Of a stretch of DNA of 27,186 nt, positions 1 to 6,333 are shown one piece after another. The notes beneath the pieces were generated by a model. That model worked only from the letters and a program-made list of their open reading frames with translations. It was not told the DNA's origin and made no database searches. Location of the stretch: the NCBI GenBank assembly GCA_015486505.1, contig WFRP01000242.1:1-27186 (forward strand), in the 5' to 3' direction. Origin of the DNA: Pseudomonadota bacterium (GTDB taxonomy: Bacteria; Desulfobacterota; Anaeroferrophillalia; Anaeroferrophillales; Tharpellaceae). Every line of letters starts with the position of its first letter. Within the stretch, counting starts at the first letter, position 1. The position numbers were made by a program, and so were the translations under genes.

Positions 1-60
1 GTACTCTTATCAGAACATTTTCTTGTTTTTTCAAACCGAAAATAACCTGTAAGGTACTAA
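1..60 (+). repeat. R1 repeat copy 1 (partial, cut by window edge)
   Basis: This is the hairpin half of the R1 family. A left arm (GTACTCTTATCAGAACATTT) faces an imperfect right arm ending AACCTGTAAGGTACTAA, with a short T-rich loop. The loop is the short TTTTTTCAAACCG type also found at 17881 and 23896. The start of the unit lies outside the window. It is joined directly to a truncated MITE fragment at 61. Confidence 0.85.
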
Positions 61-173
61 TGGGCTCCCGCTCGCTTCCGAAAAACAACGAAATCGTTTC
101 CGCAACCGCTTACGAAAAACCACCCCCGCCCCCTCCAGAAGGTGGGGGGGGTAAAATTTGGCTGAATAGTTAC
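61..173 (+). mobile_element. Right-end fragment of the MITE-like element
   Basis: About 113 bp nearly identical to the right half of the complete element at 1082-1322, from TGGGCTCCCG to the terminal inverted repeat GGCTGAATAGTTAC (160-173). The left half and left terminus are missing. The break lies at a CTAATG/CTGATG similarity with the end of R1 copy 1, which suggests a deletion or recombination between the two repeats. It carries a poly-C/poly-G inverted stretch (CCACCCCC...GGTGGGGG) able to form a strong hairpin just downstream of flgG on the minus strand, so it may double as a terminator. That role is inference. Confidence 0.75.
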
Positions 174-187
174 ATCCTTTTAACCTA

Positions 188-976
188 TTAACGTTTCAAG
201 GTATTGGCGGTTTTCAACATCTCATCACAGGTCTGAATCGATTTGGAGTTAGCTTCATAAGCCCGCTGGCCGACAATCATATTAACCATCTCTTCAACGA
301 CCGAAACATTCGACATCTCCAAAAACCCCTGACTCAAGGTGCCAAGGCCGTCGGCGCCGGGTGTGCCGATGGTGGGCGCCCCGGAAGCATCGGTTTCCTT
401 AAAAAGATTCCGGCCGGTGGCATCCAGGCCGGCGGGATTGGAGAAACTCGCCAGTTCAATATTGCCGACTGTGGTCGAGGCGGACTGGCCTGCCTGAATT
501 ACCGAGACCGTACCATCAGCAGTAATAGTTATCTGCGTCGTATCACTGGGGATATTGATTGCCGGCTGCAGCGTGTAACCATCTGAGGTTACCATATTAC
601 CGGTACTGTCAAGCTTAAAGGCCCCGTCCCGCGTATAACCGGTAGTCCCGTCTGAAAGCAGCACCTGAAAAAAGCCGTCCCCTTCAATCGCGACATCAAG
701 CTCGTTGCCGGTCTCCTGATAGTTACCCTGAGTAAACATCTTGAATACGGCGACCGGCTTGGTTCCGAGCCCCACCTGAATTCCGGTCGGAATCTCTTCG
801 CCGGTAGCGGAAGTGGTTCCGGCCCGCTCCATCGCCTGATACATAAGATCCTGAAAATCAGCGCGGCTCTTCTTGAAACCGGTGGTATTGACGTTGGCCA
901 GGTTATTGGCAATCACATCAATATTAAGTTGCTGAGCCCTCATTCCGGTAGACGATGTAAAAAGTCCTCTAATCAT
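188..976 (-). CDS. flgG: Flagellar basal-body distal rod protein FlgG
   Basis: FlgG polymerises into the distal rod, the drive shaft that crosses the periplasm between MS ring and hook. At 262 aa it has the standard length. The N-terminal rod motif NNLANVNTTGFK is at residues 24-35. The middle has the Flg_bb_rod fold strings (GNELDVAIEGDGFFQV, YTRDGAF). The C-terminal coiled segment VVEEMVNMIVGQRAYEANSK is the family's second hallmark. The start is fixed by a good ribosome binding site, AGGAG, six bases before ATG. That site sits immediately next to the end of R1 copy 2. It follows flgF in the same direction, separated by about 380 bp of repeats, and probably depends on the sigma-54 promoter upstream of flgF. 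The usual next genes (flgA, flgH, flgI) would lie beyond the window. Confidence 0.97.
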   Translation of the reverse strand: MIRGLFTSSTGMRAQQLNIDVIANNLANVNTTGFKKSRADFQDLMYQAMERAGTTSATGEEIPTGIQVGLGTKPVAVFKMFTQGNYQETGNELDVAIEGDGFFQVLLSDGTTGYTRDGAFKLDSTGNMVTSDGYTLQPAINIPSDTTQITITADGTVSVIQAGQSASTTVGNIELASFSNPAGLDATGRNLFKETDASGAPTIGTPGADGLGTLSQGFLEMSNVSVVEEMVNMIVGQRAYEANSKSIQTCDEMLKTANTLKR

Positions 977-986
977 TTTTAACTCC

Positions 987-1362
987 TAATGCGGGAACAT
1001 ATCCCGCAACCCAAACGGAGCCTTGCGGCCCACAAATAAGTACTCTTATCAGAACATTTTCTGATTATTAAAGCTTGTTTTGTAACTATTCAGCCGAATC
1101 CGGGGTCGGGCGCGGTTTTTCTCCGCCAGGCGTTAAGATTTCTGTTTTTCCTTTAAACTCGCTGCGCCCGCCTTGCAAAACTCGCTTACGCTCAAACAGT
1201 TGCAATGCTGATGGGCTCCCGCTCGCTTCCGAAAAACAACAAAATCGTTTCCGCAACCGCTTACGAAAAACCACCCCCGCCCCCTCCAGAAGGTGGGGGG
1301 TAAAATTTGGCTGAATAGTTACGCTTGTTTTTTGGTACAAAAAATAACCTGTAAGGCACTAA
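987..1362 (+). repeat. R1 repeat copy 2, split by a MITE-like insertion
   Basis: Fills the gap between flgF and flgG. It starts with the hairpin TGCGGGAACATATCCCGCA, lacks the 25-bp D module, continues through CACAAATAAGTACTCTTATC, and is interrupted at 1082-1322. It resumes as GCTTGTTTTTTGGTAC and ends AAGGCACTAA. Removing the insertion and one 9-bp duplication restores a normal R1 unit. The last bases (CTA, 1359-1361) are the flgF stop codon on the minus strand. The first bases (TAA, 987-989) abut the flgG ribosome binding site. Confidence 0.9.
1082..1322. mobile_element. 241-bp MITE-like element nested in R1
   Basis: Complete non-autonomous element. The left terminus GTAACTATTCAGCC (1082-1095) and right terminus GGCTGAATAGTTAC (1309-1322) are perfect 14-bp inverted repeats, and similarity continues a few bases inward. 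They are flanked by a direct 9-bp duplication, GCTTGTTTT, at 1073-1081 and 1323-1331. Nine-bp duplications are typical of several DDE transposases (IS4- and IS1-type families among them), but no transposase is encoded here, so the mobilising enzyme is unknown. Internally it has hairpins (GGCGG/CCGCC-type near 1115 and CCCCC/GGGGG near 1275). The short ORFs crossing it show no family features. Confidence 0.85.
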
Positions 1363-2138
1363 GCGACTATGCCTTTGGCGGCTTGTTTATTCAGTTCATC
1401 AATATCGGTAATCACCTTCTGCTGCGCCTGGTACTGGCGGGCAATCTCGATCAGGCTGACCATCTCTTCCATAACATTGACATTGGCAAGTTCCCGCACC
1501 CCCTGATTCACAACAACCTGTTCGGCGACCTCAGGCGCCCCGGAAGCCGGAGTCTCCAGGAAACCGGAATCACCGGATTTTTCCAGGCCCTGCGGATCGG
1601 GAAAAGTCACCAGGCGCAAAGCCCCGACCGGCTGGCCGTCAACCAGCACATCGCCGAGCTTGCCGATTTTAATATCCCGCGCCGGCCCCGGATTCGCCCC
1701 CGCCAAAACCAGCGGCGCCTCGATATCCCCGGCCGCCAGGACCTGATCACCATTAATTGAGACCAGCTCCCGCTGTTCATTGAGACGAAAATGCCCATCT
1801 CTGGTATAATATACGGTCCCGTCCGAAGCCCGTTTCAAGGCGAAAAAACCGGTCCCGTCCAGTGCCACATCCAGGGGGTTGCCGGTCTCCTGCAGCGCTC
1901 CGGTCTGAAAATCGATCCAGTTGCCGTCATGCACGGCAAAGGCATTATGCTCAATGGCAGCAGCGGTTCCGTCAGTCGGCCGATTGTTGCCGCTGACCTT
2001 GTCATAAACCGTTTTGAAAAGCGGAACATCACGCCGGAAACCGCCGCTGTTGATATTCGCCAGGTTATTGGCGCACACCTCCTGCCGGCGGTCATTGGCC
2101 AGCGCTCCGCTTAACGCGGCATAGATTTCATGATTCAT
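1359..2138 (-). CDS. flgF: Flagellar basal-body rod protein FlgF
   Basis: FlgF is a proximal-rod subunit, paralogous to FlgG. The N-terminal motif NNLANINSGGF is at residues 24-34, the central strings GNPLDVALDGTGFFAL and YYTRDGHF are present, and the C-terminal VMEEMVSLIEIARQYQAQQK helix closes the protein. At about 259 aa the length is normal. I place the start at ATG (MNHEIYAALS), not at the in-frame TTG twelve bases upstream; both have weak ribosome binding sites. The stop codon TAG is made by the terminal CTAA of R1 copy 2, so the repeat has inserted at, or supplies, the gene end. A strong sigma-54 promoter candidate lies about 60 bp upstream (2197-2213). flgG follows downstream. Confidence 0.95.
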   Translation of the reverse strand: MNHEIYAALSGALANDRRQEVCANNLANINSGGFRRDVPLFKTVYDKVSGNNRPTDGTAAAIEHNAFAVHDGNWIDFQTGALQETGNPLDVALDGTGFFALKRASDGTVYYTRDGHFRLNEQRELVSINGDQVLAAGDIEAPLVLAGANPGPARDIKIGKLGDVLVDGQPVGALRLVTFPDPQGLEKSGDSGFLETPASGAPEVAEQVVVNQGVRELANVNVMEEMVSLIEIARQYQAQQKVITDIDELNKQAAKGIVA

Positions 2139-2196
2139 ATCGTTTCCCAATAACCCGGCAAGAGTTCACATAAAGCTGTCCCTGCAAACCAGTGTT

Positions 2197-2213
2197 TGCA
2201 ACAAGCGTACCAA
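2197..2213 (-). promoter_or_regulatory. Sigma-54 promoter for flgF-flgG
   Basis: On the minus strand the site reads TTGGTACGCTTGTTGCA. It has the -24 GG and -12 GC exactly 12 bases apart and closely matches the TTGGCACG-N4-TTGCA consensus of RpoN promoters. Predicted transcription start is near 2186, about 48 bp before the flgF ATG. It fits the NtrC-type activator encoded at 3301-4692. A short inverted repeat, TGCAAAC-CAGT-GTTTGCA (2183-2200), overlaps the -12 box and start site. Confidence 0.75.
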
Positions 2214-2253
2214 TAAAAAAAGGGGTTTTCCGGGGGTTTTCTGAATGAAGTAT

Positions 2254-2282
2254 TTGACAAAAACTGTACTGGAAACTATTAA
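2254..2282 (+). promoter_or_regulatory. Sigma-70 promoter of the DtxR-family gene
   Basis: A perfect -35 box TTGACA (2254-2259), a 17-bp spacer and a moderate -10 box TATTAA (2277-2282) lie about 30 bp before the ATG. A 10-bp palindrome AACTTAAGTT (2301-2310) follows and is a possible, unproven, autoregulatory operator. Confidence 0.55.
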
Positions 2283-2312
2283 ACTTATGGTAAGCTAAGA
2301 AACTTAAGTTGA

Positions 2313-2732
2313 ATGAAGGGGAAGGAGAAACAACCCGTGAATAGAGATAAACGCGATGACGAGTTGACCTCGAATATGGAAGATTATCTTGAAGTTATCC
2401 TGAATCTGCAACAAGAACAAAGAGTTGCGCGGGTCAAGGATGTCGCTCAGCGCCTTAACGTCAAGATGCCGAGTGTCACCGGCGCGATGAAAGGATTAGC
2501 GGAAAAAGGGTTGGTAAACTACGAACGTTACAGTTATCTGACCTTAACTGCCGCCGGAGAAAAGATTGCCCGGGAGATTGGCGAGCGTCATAAAACATTC
2601 TACAGTTTTCTGACGGAGGTTCTGCAACTCGACCACAACACCGCCGAACTTGATGCCTGCCGGCTTGAACACGCAACCTGCCGTAAAACCTTTCTGAAGA
2701 TCAAGGATTTCACCGACAACTACAAAAAATGA
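2313..2732 (+). CDS. DtxR/MntR-family metal-dependent transcriptional regulator
   Basis: A cytoplasmic repressor that binds DNA when loaded with Fe2+ or Mn2+. Residues about 20-85 form the winged helix (VKDVAQRLNVKMPSVTGAMK is the recognition part). The C-terminal dimerisation helices contain the metal site: H93 in GERHK and the string DACRLEH (114-120). The Cys-x2-Glu-His pattern resembles the DtxR/IdeR (iron) site more than MntR, whose equivalent residue is Glu; this is inference. At 139 aa it lacks the SH3-like third domain, as is usual for short members. The ATG at 2313 has no good ribosome binding site. GTG at 2337 has GGGGAAGGAG nine bases upstream, so the real protein may be 131 aa. 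It is the only plus-strand gene in the window, divergent from flgF, convergent with 2741-3064, and no feoAB or mntH is adjacent. Confidence 0.88.
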   Translation: MKGKEKQPVNRDKRDDELTSNMEDYLEVILNLQQEQRVARVKDVAQRLNVKMPSVTGAMKGLAEKGLVNYERYSYLTLTAAGEKIAREIGERHKTFYSFLTEVLQLDHNTAELDACRLEHATCRKTFLKIKDFTDNYKK

Positions 2733-2740
2733 AGCTGTTG

Positions 2741-3064
2741 TCAGTCAGCAATTATCAGTGAAATCTCCCGACCGACCATATCATCAAGTCTGGTTCCGGC
2801 CGGAACCAGCAAAGTCACGACCCGATCACCGCTGCGGTCGGTTTTGCCGAAACTGCGGCGCTGGTCATTCGGATGCCGACGGTTAACGCCGCTGTAAGCC
2901 AACGGTGAATAGCGCCGCGGCCGTTGACGCCCTCTGCGCACATTCAGAACCCGGCCGCGAATATCAACCGCCGGACGAAATGGCTGGCCGCTGGACTGAG
3001 TCCGTTCTCCGGCCAGAACCGGGCGCGCCGTGACTCTGGTAATCGGAATATTATTGTCAAACAT
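2741..3064 (-). CDS. Small Arg-rich protein of unknown function behind a FliA promoter
   Basis: I do not recognise this 107-aa protein. It begins MFDNNIPITRVTARPV, has a very basic middle (RVLNVRRGRQRPRRYSPLAY, then NRRHPNDQRRSFGK) and ends in a hydrophobic-acidic strand VVTLLVPAGTRLDDMVGREI. There is no signal peptide or membrane segment, and it looks partly disordered. The start at ATG 3064 is supported by AGAGGA seven bases upstream; an in-frame TTG at 3085 is less likely. A nearly perfect sigma-28 promoter (3163-3189) points at it about 100 bp upstream, placing it in the late flagellar regulon. It converges on the DtxR gene with only 8 bp between stop codons. A late structural accessory, chaperone or regulator of the flagellum is possible, but nothing in the sequence decides between these. 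Confidence 0.65.
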   Translation of the reverse strand: MFDNNIPITRVTARPVLAGERTQSSGQPFRPAVDIRGRVLNVRRGRQRPRRYSPLAYSGVNRRHPNDQRRSFGKTDRSGDRVVTLLVPAGTRLDDMVGREISLIIAD

Positions 3065-3162
3065 TGCGCTTTCCTCTCTTGACAATCAGATCAGGACAAT
3101 GCAAATCATCATAATTTAAGCAGTTTTACAAACTCGAAAAGCAGCACCGCCTGTCACCCTTG

Positions 3163-3189
3163 CTATCGGCAGTTTCCACAAAAACTTTA
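3163..3189 (-). promoter_or_regulatory. Sigma-28 (FliA) promoter
   Basis: On the minus strand it reads TAAA, 15 bases, then GCCGATAG. This is the flagellar sigma-28 consensus TAAA-N15-GCCGATAA with one mismatch at the last base. It lies about 100 bp upstream of the gene starting at 3064, in a non-coding gap next to R1 copy 3. FliA itself is encoded at 6612-7385. Confidence 0.75.
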
Positions 3190-3191
3190 TC

Positions 3192-3285
3192 AGCACCTTA
3201 CAGAGTACTTATTTGCGAGCATCGGAAGTACCCCTGGGTACGGGCCGAAAAGGCTCCGTTTGGGTTGCGGAATCTGTTCCCGCAT
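3192..3285 (-). repeat. R1 repeat copy 3, central hairpin deleted
   Basis: Reverse-oriented unit. It keeps the outer end (AGCACCTTACAG), one D module (GGAAGTACCCCTGGGTA) and the terminal hairpin TTGCGGAATCTGTTCCCGCA. It has lost the long arm-loop-arm section: CCTTACAG is joined directly to AGTACTTATTTGCG. The terminal hairpin begins about 16 bp after the stop of the response-regulator gene and could act as its 3' end structure. Confidence 0.8.
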
Positions 3286-3300
3286 CGGATTAAAATATTG

Positions 3301-4692
3301 CTATTTCCGCCACTCTTTAAGCCGGTATTCAATCTTTCGCACGCTGATACCGAGTTCGCGGGCGGCCTGGGCTTTACTGGGACAACGTTCCAGCGCCGCG
3401 AGAATCATACGTTTTTCGGCCTCTTTAAGCGTCAACCCGGCCCAAAGATCGTCCGGGCTTTTTTGCCGCTCTTTGGGCCCCGCGCCGGCGGCCGCACTTA
3501 CCTGCAGTGTTTCCGGCAGATCGGCGATACCAATCGGTTTATCCTTGGCGTAAATCAGCGCCCGCTCAATCACATTTTCCAATTCACGGACATTGCCGGG
3601 CCAGGGCGCGTTTTCGAGCAGCCGCATCGCGGCCCGCTCCGGGTAGACAACCGGCCGGCCCTCGCGTTTCGCGATGCGCTGGCAGAAATATTTAACCAGG
3701 AGGGCAATATCTCCGGGGCGCTCCCGCAACGGCGGCAGCGTAAATTGAATCACATTCAAACGATAGTAGAGATCCTCACGAAACTCTCCGGCGGCTACCG
3801 CCCGGAGCAAATCCTTGTTGGTTGCCGCCAGCACCCGGACATCAACATAATGGGTCTGCTCGCCGCCGACCTGCTGAAACTCGCCGGAGACCAGAATCCG
3901 CAGCAATTTTGCCTGCACCGACAAGGCCATATCCCCGATCTCATCGAGAAAAATCGTGCCGCCGTCAGCCAAAGCGAATTTCCCCGGTTTATTGCGCAGG
4001 GCCCCGGTAAACGCGCCTTTGACATGGCCGAAAAGTTCACTCTCCAATAAACCTTCGTGCAGGGCCGCGCAGTTTATGGTAATCAGCGGTTTATCCGCGC
4101 GTAGCCCATGGCGATGCAGAGCCCGGGCGACCAGCTCTTTTCCGGTTCCGGTTTCGCCTTCAATCAGAACCGTTGCCATCGTCGGCGCCACATCCTTAAG
4201 CGCCCGGAAAATCCGCATCATCTTCGGGCTGCGGCCGACAAAATCTTCCTGGGCCGCCGGCTCCCGGGAGGCTGCGCGCAGGATCTGATTCTGGCGGAGC
4301 AATTCACGTTTTTCGAAAATCCGGGTAATGACGATTTCAAGTTCATCGACATTGAGCGGCTTTATCAGATAATCATCGGCCCCGGCTTTCATTGCCGCCA
4401 CCGCGTCATTAACGGTGCCCTGGCCGGTAATCATCACGACATTAAGCTCAGGCTCCAGAGCTTGCGCCTGCTGCAGCAATTCGAGGCCGTCCATTTCCGG
4501 CATTTTCAGATCAGTCAGCAGCAGATCCGCCGACTCTTTTTTAAGATGCTCCAGCACCGACACCGGTTCGCTGTAGCCGGTCACGACATAGCCGTCCAGC
4601 CGCAAAAGTTCAACCAGCCCCTCAACCGCCCGAACCTCATCGTCTACCACAATAATCCTGAAATTTTCCGGCTTTTCCATACAATAATTCAC
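3301..4692 (-). CDS. Sigma-54-dependent response regulator (FlrC/FleR/NtrC type)
   Basis: A 463-aa, three-domain activator of RpoN promoters. The receiver domain (about 11-125) has DD at 17-18, phospho-acceptor D61 in LLLTDLKMPEMDG and K111. The AAA+ domain has Walker A GETGTGKE (179-186), the sigma-54 contact loop GAFTGA (226-231), and Walker B in GGTIFLDEIGD (244-254). A Fis-type helix-turn-helix closes the protein (AQAARELGISVRKIEYRLKE). It is translationally coupled to the histidine kinase upstream by a GTGA overlap. An ATG four codons later is an alternative start. Its position in the flagellar locus, and the two sigma-54 promoters at flgF and motA, make it the likely flagellar master activator. 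Exact orthology to FlrC is inference. Confidence 0.93.
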   Translation of the reverse strand: MNYCMEKPENFRIIVVDDEVRAVEGLVELLRLDGYVVTGYSEPVSVLEHLKKESADLLLTDLKMPEMDGLELLQQAQALEPELNVVMITGQGTVNDAVAAMKAGADDYLIKPLNVDELEIVITRIFEKRELLRQNQILRAASREPAAQEDFVGRSPKMMRIFRALKDVAPTMATVLIEGETGTGKELVARALHRHGLRADKPLITINCAALHEGLLESELFGHVKGAFTGALRNKPGKFALADGGTIFLDEIGDMALSVQAKLLRILVSGEFQQVGGEQTHYVDVRVLAATNKDLLRAVAAGEFREDLYYRLNVIQFTLPPLRERPGDIALLVKYFCQRIAKREGRPVVYPERAAMRLLENAPWPGNVRELENVIERALIYAKDKPIGIADLPETLQVSAAAGAGPKERQKSPDDLWAGLTLKEAEKRMILAALERCPSKAQAARELGISVRKIEYRLKEWRK

Positions 4693-5783
4693 CCTGAATG
4701 CAGGGGTAAAACAACCTTGAAGGTTGTTCCGTTTTCATCGCTGACAAAAGAGATCTCGCCATCATGCGCTTTAATGACATCACGACAAAGATGAAGCCCG
4801 ATTCCGGTGCCGCAGGCTTTGGTTGTATAGAAAAGATCAAAAATTTTAGCCTGCTGCGCGTAAGGAATGCCCGGGCCGTTATCGCTGAAACTGAAAACTA
4901 TCTGCCGCTTTAAGATACGACCGGAGATCCGCAGACGGGGATTTACGGTTTCAGCGTCAACCAGCGCCTCAAAAGAATTTTTTATCAGGTTCATAAAGGC
5001 CTGCTGCAGTTTCTCACTATCCGCCCGCAGCGTCACCGGTTCTTCCGTCAAGTCCGGTTCCACTTTAATTTTATGGCTTAAAGCCTCTTCCTGAAAAATT
5101 TCGACTACTTTTTTAACTACCGCGAACGGATCGCAATCTTTAAGGGTAAGACAACGGCTCTTCTGCATCTTGAGAAAATCACCCGCCAGCGAATTAAGCC
5201 GCCGGCTCTCGGCCCGAACCACATCAACCACCTTCAGAAAGGCGTCCGTCTCAGCCGGGGGCAAACGGCCGGCCATCCGCTGCAGCAGCGACATCTGAAT
5301 TTCAATTGAATTTAACGGATTGCGAATCTCGTGACTTAACTCGGCACTGTATTCGCCCATCGCCGCCAGGCCCTGCAGCCGGGAGATCTCGGCAAAAAGA
5401 TCGGCGCCTTCGCTTTTATCAACGCAAACCGCCAGGCTGTAGTCCACCGCGCCGCCACTCCCGATTAAAGGATGATTTGTCAGCGAATAAACGTGGTTCC
5501 GGCCGTCGGTATCGAGCATGGTAAAATTAACCGGCGCGCTTTTCCCGGTCGCAAAAACCCGGGCCAGAGTACAGAAGGGACAGACTGAGATATTTTCAAA
5601 CAGCGCCTGGTGACATAACTTCCCGAGCGCGTAATCACTCTGAATGGAAAATTTTGCCAGGGCCGCCGGATTCATATAAATCAGACGAAAGCCGCGATTA
5701 ACCACCCACACGGGGTCGGCAAAAGTTTCCAGAAATGAACGAAAGTGATAGCGTGAAAAAAAATCAACCATAGACGGCGTCAC
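4689..5783 (-). CDS. PAS sensor histidine kinase (FlrB/FleS-like)
   Basis: A soluble 364-aa kinase with no membrane segment. An N-terminal PAS domain (about 15-120) contains three cysteines, C57 and the pair C68/C71 (CPFC), as in some metal- or redox-sensing PAS domains. The HisKA region has the phospho-acceptor H151 in HEIRNPLNS. The ATPase domain shows NLIKNSFEAL (N box), DNGPGIP (G1) and GTGIGLHL (G2). It overlaps the response-regulator gene by 4 bp, so the two form a pair. The cytoplasmic, PAS-only architecture is like FlrB/FleS, which reads an internal cue of flagellar assembly. The annotated start is GTG at 5783; ATG at 5771 is equally possible, since neither has a strong ribosome binding site. 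A MITE-derived fragment lies directly upstream. Confidence 0.88.
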   Translation of the reverse strand: MTPSMVDFFSRYHFRSFLETFADPVWVVNRGFRLIYMNPAALAKFSIQSDYALGKLCHQALFENISVCPFCTLARVFATGKSAPVNFTMLDTDGRNHVYSLTNHPLIGSGGAVDYSLAVCVDKSEGADLFAEISRLQGLAAMGEYSAELSHEIRNPLNSIEIQMSLLQRMAGRLPPAETDAFLKVVDVVRAESRRLNSLAGDFLKMQKSRCLTLKDCDPFAVVKKVVEIFQEEALSHKIKVEPDLTEEPVTLRADSEKLQQAFMNLIKNSFEALVDAETVNPRLRISGRILKRQIVFSFSDNGPGIPYAQQAKIFDLFYTTKACGTGIGLHLCRDVIKAHDGEISFVSDENGTTFKVVLPLHSG

Positions 5784-5822
5784 CCGGAGACGGGGGCGGT
5801 TTTTCTCCGCCGGGCGTTAAAG
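5784..5822. repeat. Fragment related to the MITE interior
   Basis: About 38 bp matching 1100-1137 of the complete MITE with few differences; the shared core is GCGGTTTTTCTCCGCC followed by GGCGTTAA. It contains the GGCGG/CCGCC hairpin with an A/T-rich loop. It has no termini of its own and sits immediately upstream of the kinase start codon. Confidence 0.6.
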
Positions 5823-5876
5823 CAAAAAAAGGGTGTGAACTGTCGGCAAACCTGGTCGCCTTGAGCCCGCACCCTG
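5823..5876 (-). terminator. Probable terminator of cheY
   Basis: On the minus strand an outer stem AGGGTG...CACCCT, enclosing a second small hairpin (GGCGA...TTGCC), is followed by seven T residues, about 60 bp past the cheY stop. The outer stem is only six pairs with a long interior, so this is a moderate call. Confidence 0.45.
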
Positions 5877-5932
5877 ATAAATTTATTCATTTTCCGGAAG
5901 TTACCGTAAAATAACCTTAAAACCTGTCTTCA

Positions 5933-6310
5933 TCAACCACCAAAAATCTTTTCCAGCTTTTCCTGCATGGTTTCAGCGGTGAAAGGTTTGATGATATAGT
6001 TACTGACCCCGGCTTTAACGGCTTCGATAATATTCTCTTTCAGCGCCTCGGCTGTAACCATCAACACCGGAATATCTTTCAGGTTCTCATCATTACGAAT
6101 ATTTTTCAGAAGCTCGAGACCCGACATTTTCGGCATATTCCAATCCGTAACCACCAGATCAAATTCCTCCGCCTGAATCTTCGGCCAGGCCGTGGCCCCG
6201 TCATCAGCCTCGGTCACATTGTTAAAACCAAGCTGCCGCAGAATGTTTTTAATTATCCGGCGCATTGTCGAAAAATCATCGACGATAATGATTTTCATAT
6301 CCTTATTCAT
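5933..6310 (-). CDS. cheY: Chemotaxis response regulator CheY
   Basis: A single-domain, 125-aa receiver that, when phosphorylated by CheA, binds FliM/FliN and changes motor rotation. All functional residues align with E. coli CheY: D11/D12 (metal), D56 (phosphorylation, in VVTDWNMPKMSG), T86, Y105 and K108 (IIKPF). The usual EDG-x-ALxKL stretch reads DDGATAWPKIQ, an unusual W-P pair. The start ATG has GAGGG nine bases upstream. No cheA or other che genes are in the window. It lies between fliA and the kinase, and R1 copies separate it from fliA, so it may have its own promoter in or near the repeats. Confidence 0.95.
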   Translation of the reverse strand: MNKDMKIIIVDDFSTMRRIIKNILRQLGFNNVTEADDGATAWPKIQAEEFDLVVTDWNMPKMSGLELLKNIRNDENLKDIPVLMVTAEALKENIIEAVKAGVSNYIIKPFTAETMQEKLEKIFGG

Positions 6311-6333
6311 TGAGCCTGTCCCTCAAACCTGTC

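Noticed and set aside
1082..1322. Complete insertion sequence
   Set aside because: At 241 bp it is far too short for a transposase, and no transposase motif is found in either strand; hence MITE-like.
1293..1760. 155-codon plus-strand frame
   Set aside because: Antisense to flgF, begins in the MITE/R1 repeat; no support.
2301..2310. AACTTAAGTT as a confirmed metal-regulator operator
   Set aside because: A 10-bp palindrome is too short to claim as a DtxR-family operator; kept only as a remark.
3160..4794. Long plus-strand open frames (296 and 228 codons)
   Set aside because: They lie antisense to the response-regulator and kinase genes, have no family features or ribosome binding sites, and arise from the codon bias of the real genes.
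5823..5876. Riboswitch between cheY and the kinase
   Set aside because: The nested hairpins do not match c-di-GMP or other riboswitch consensus sequences I know; the T tract makes a terminator simpler.
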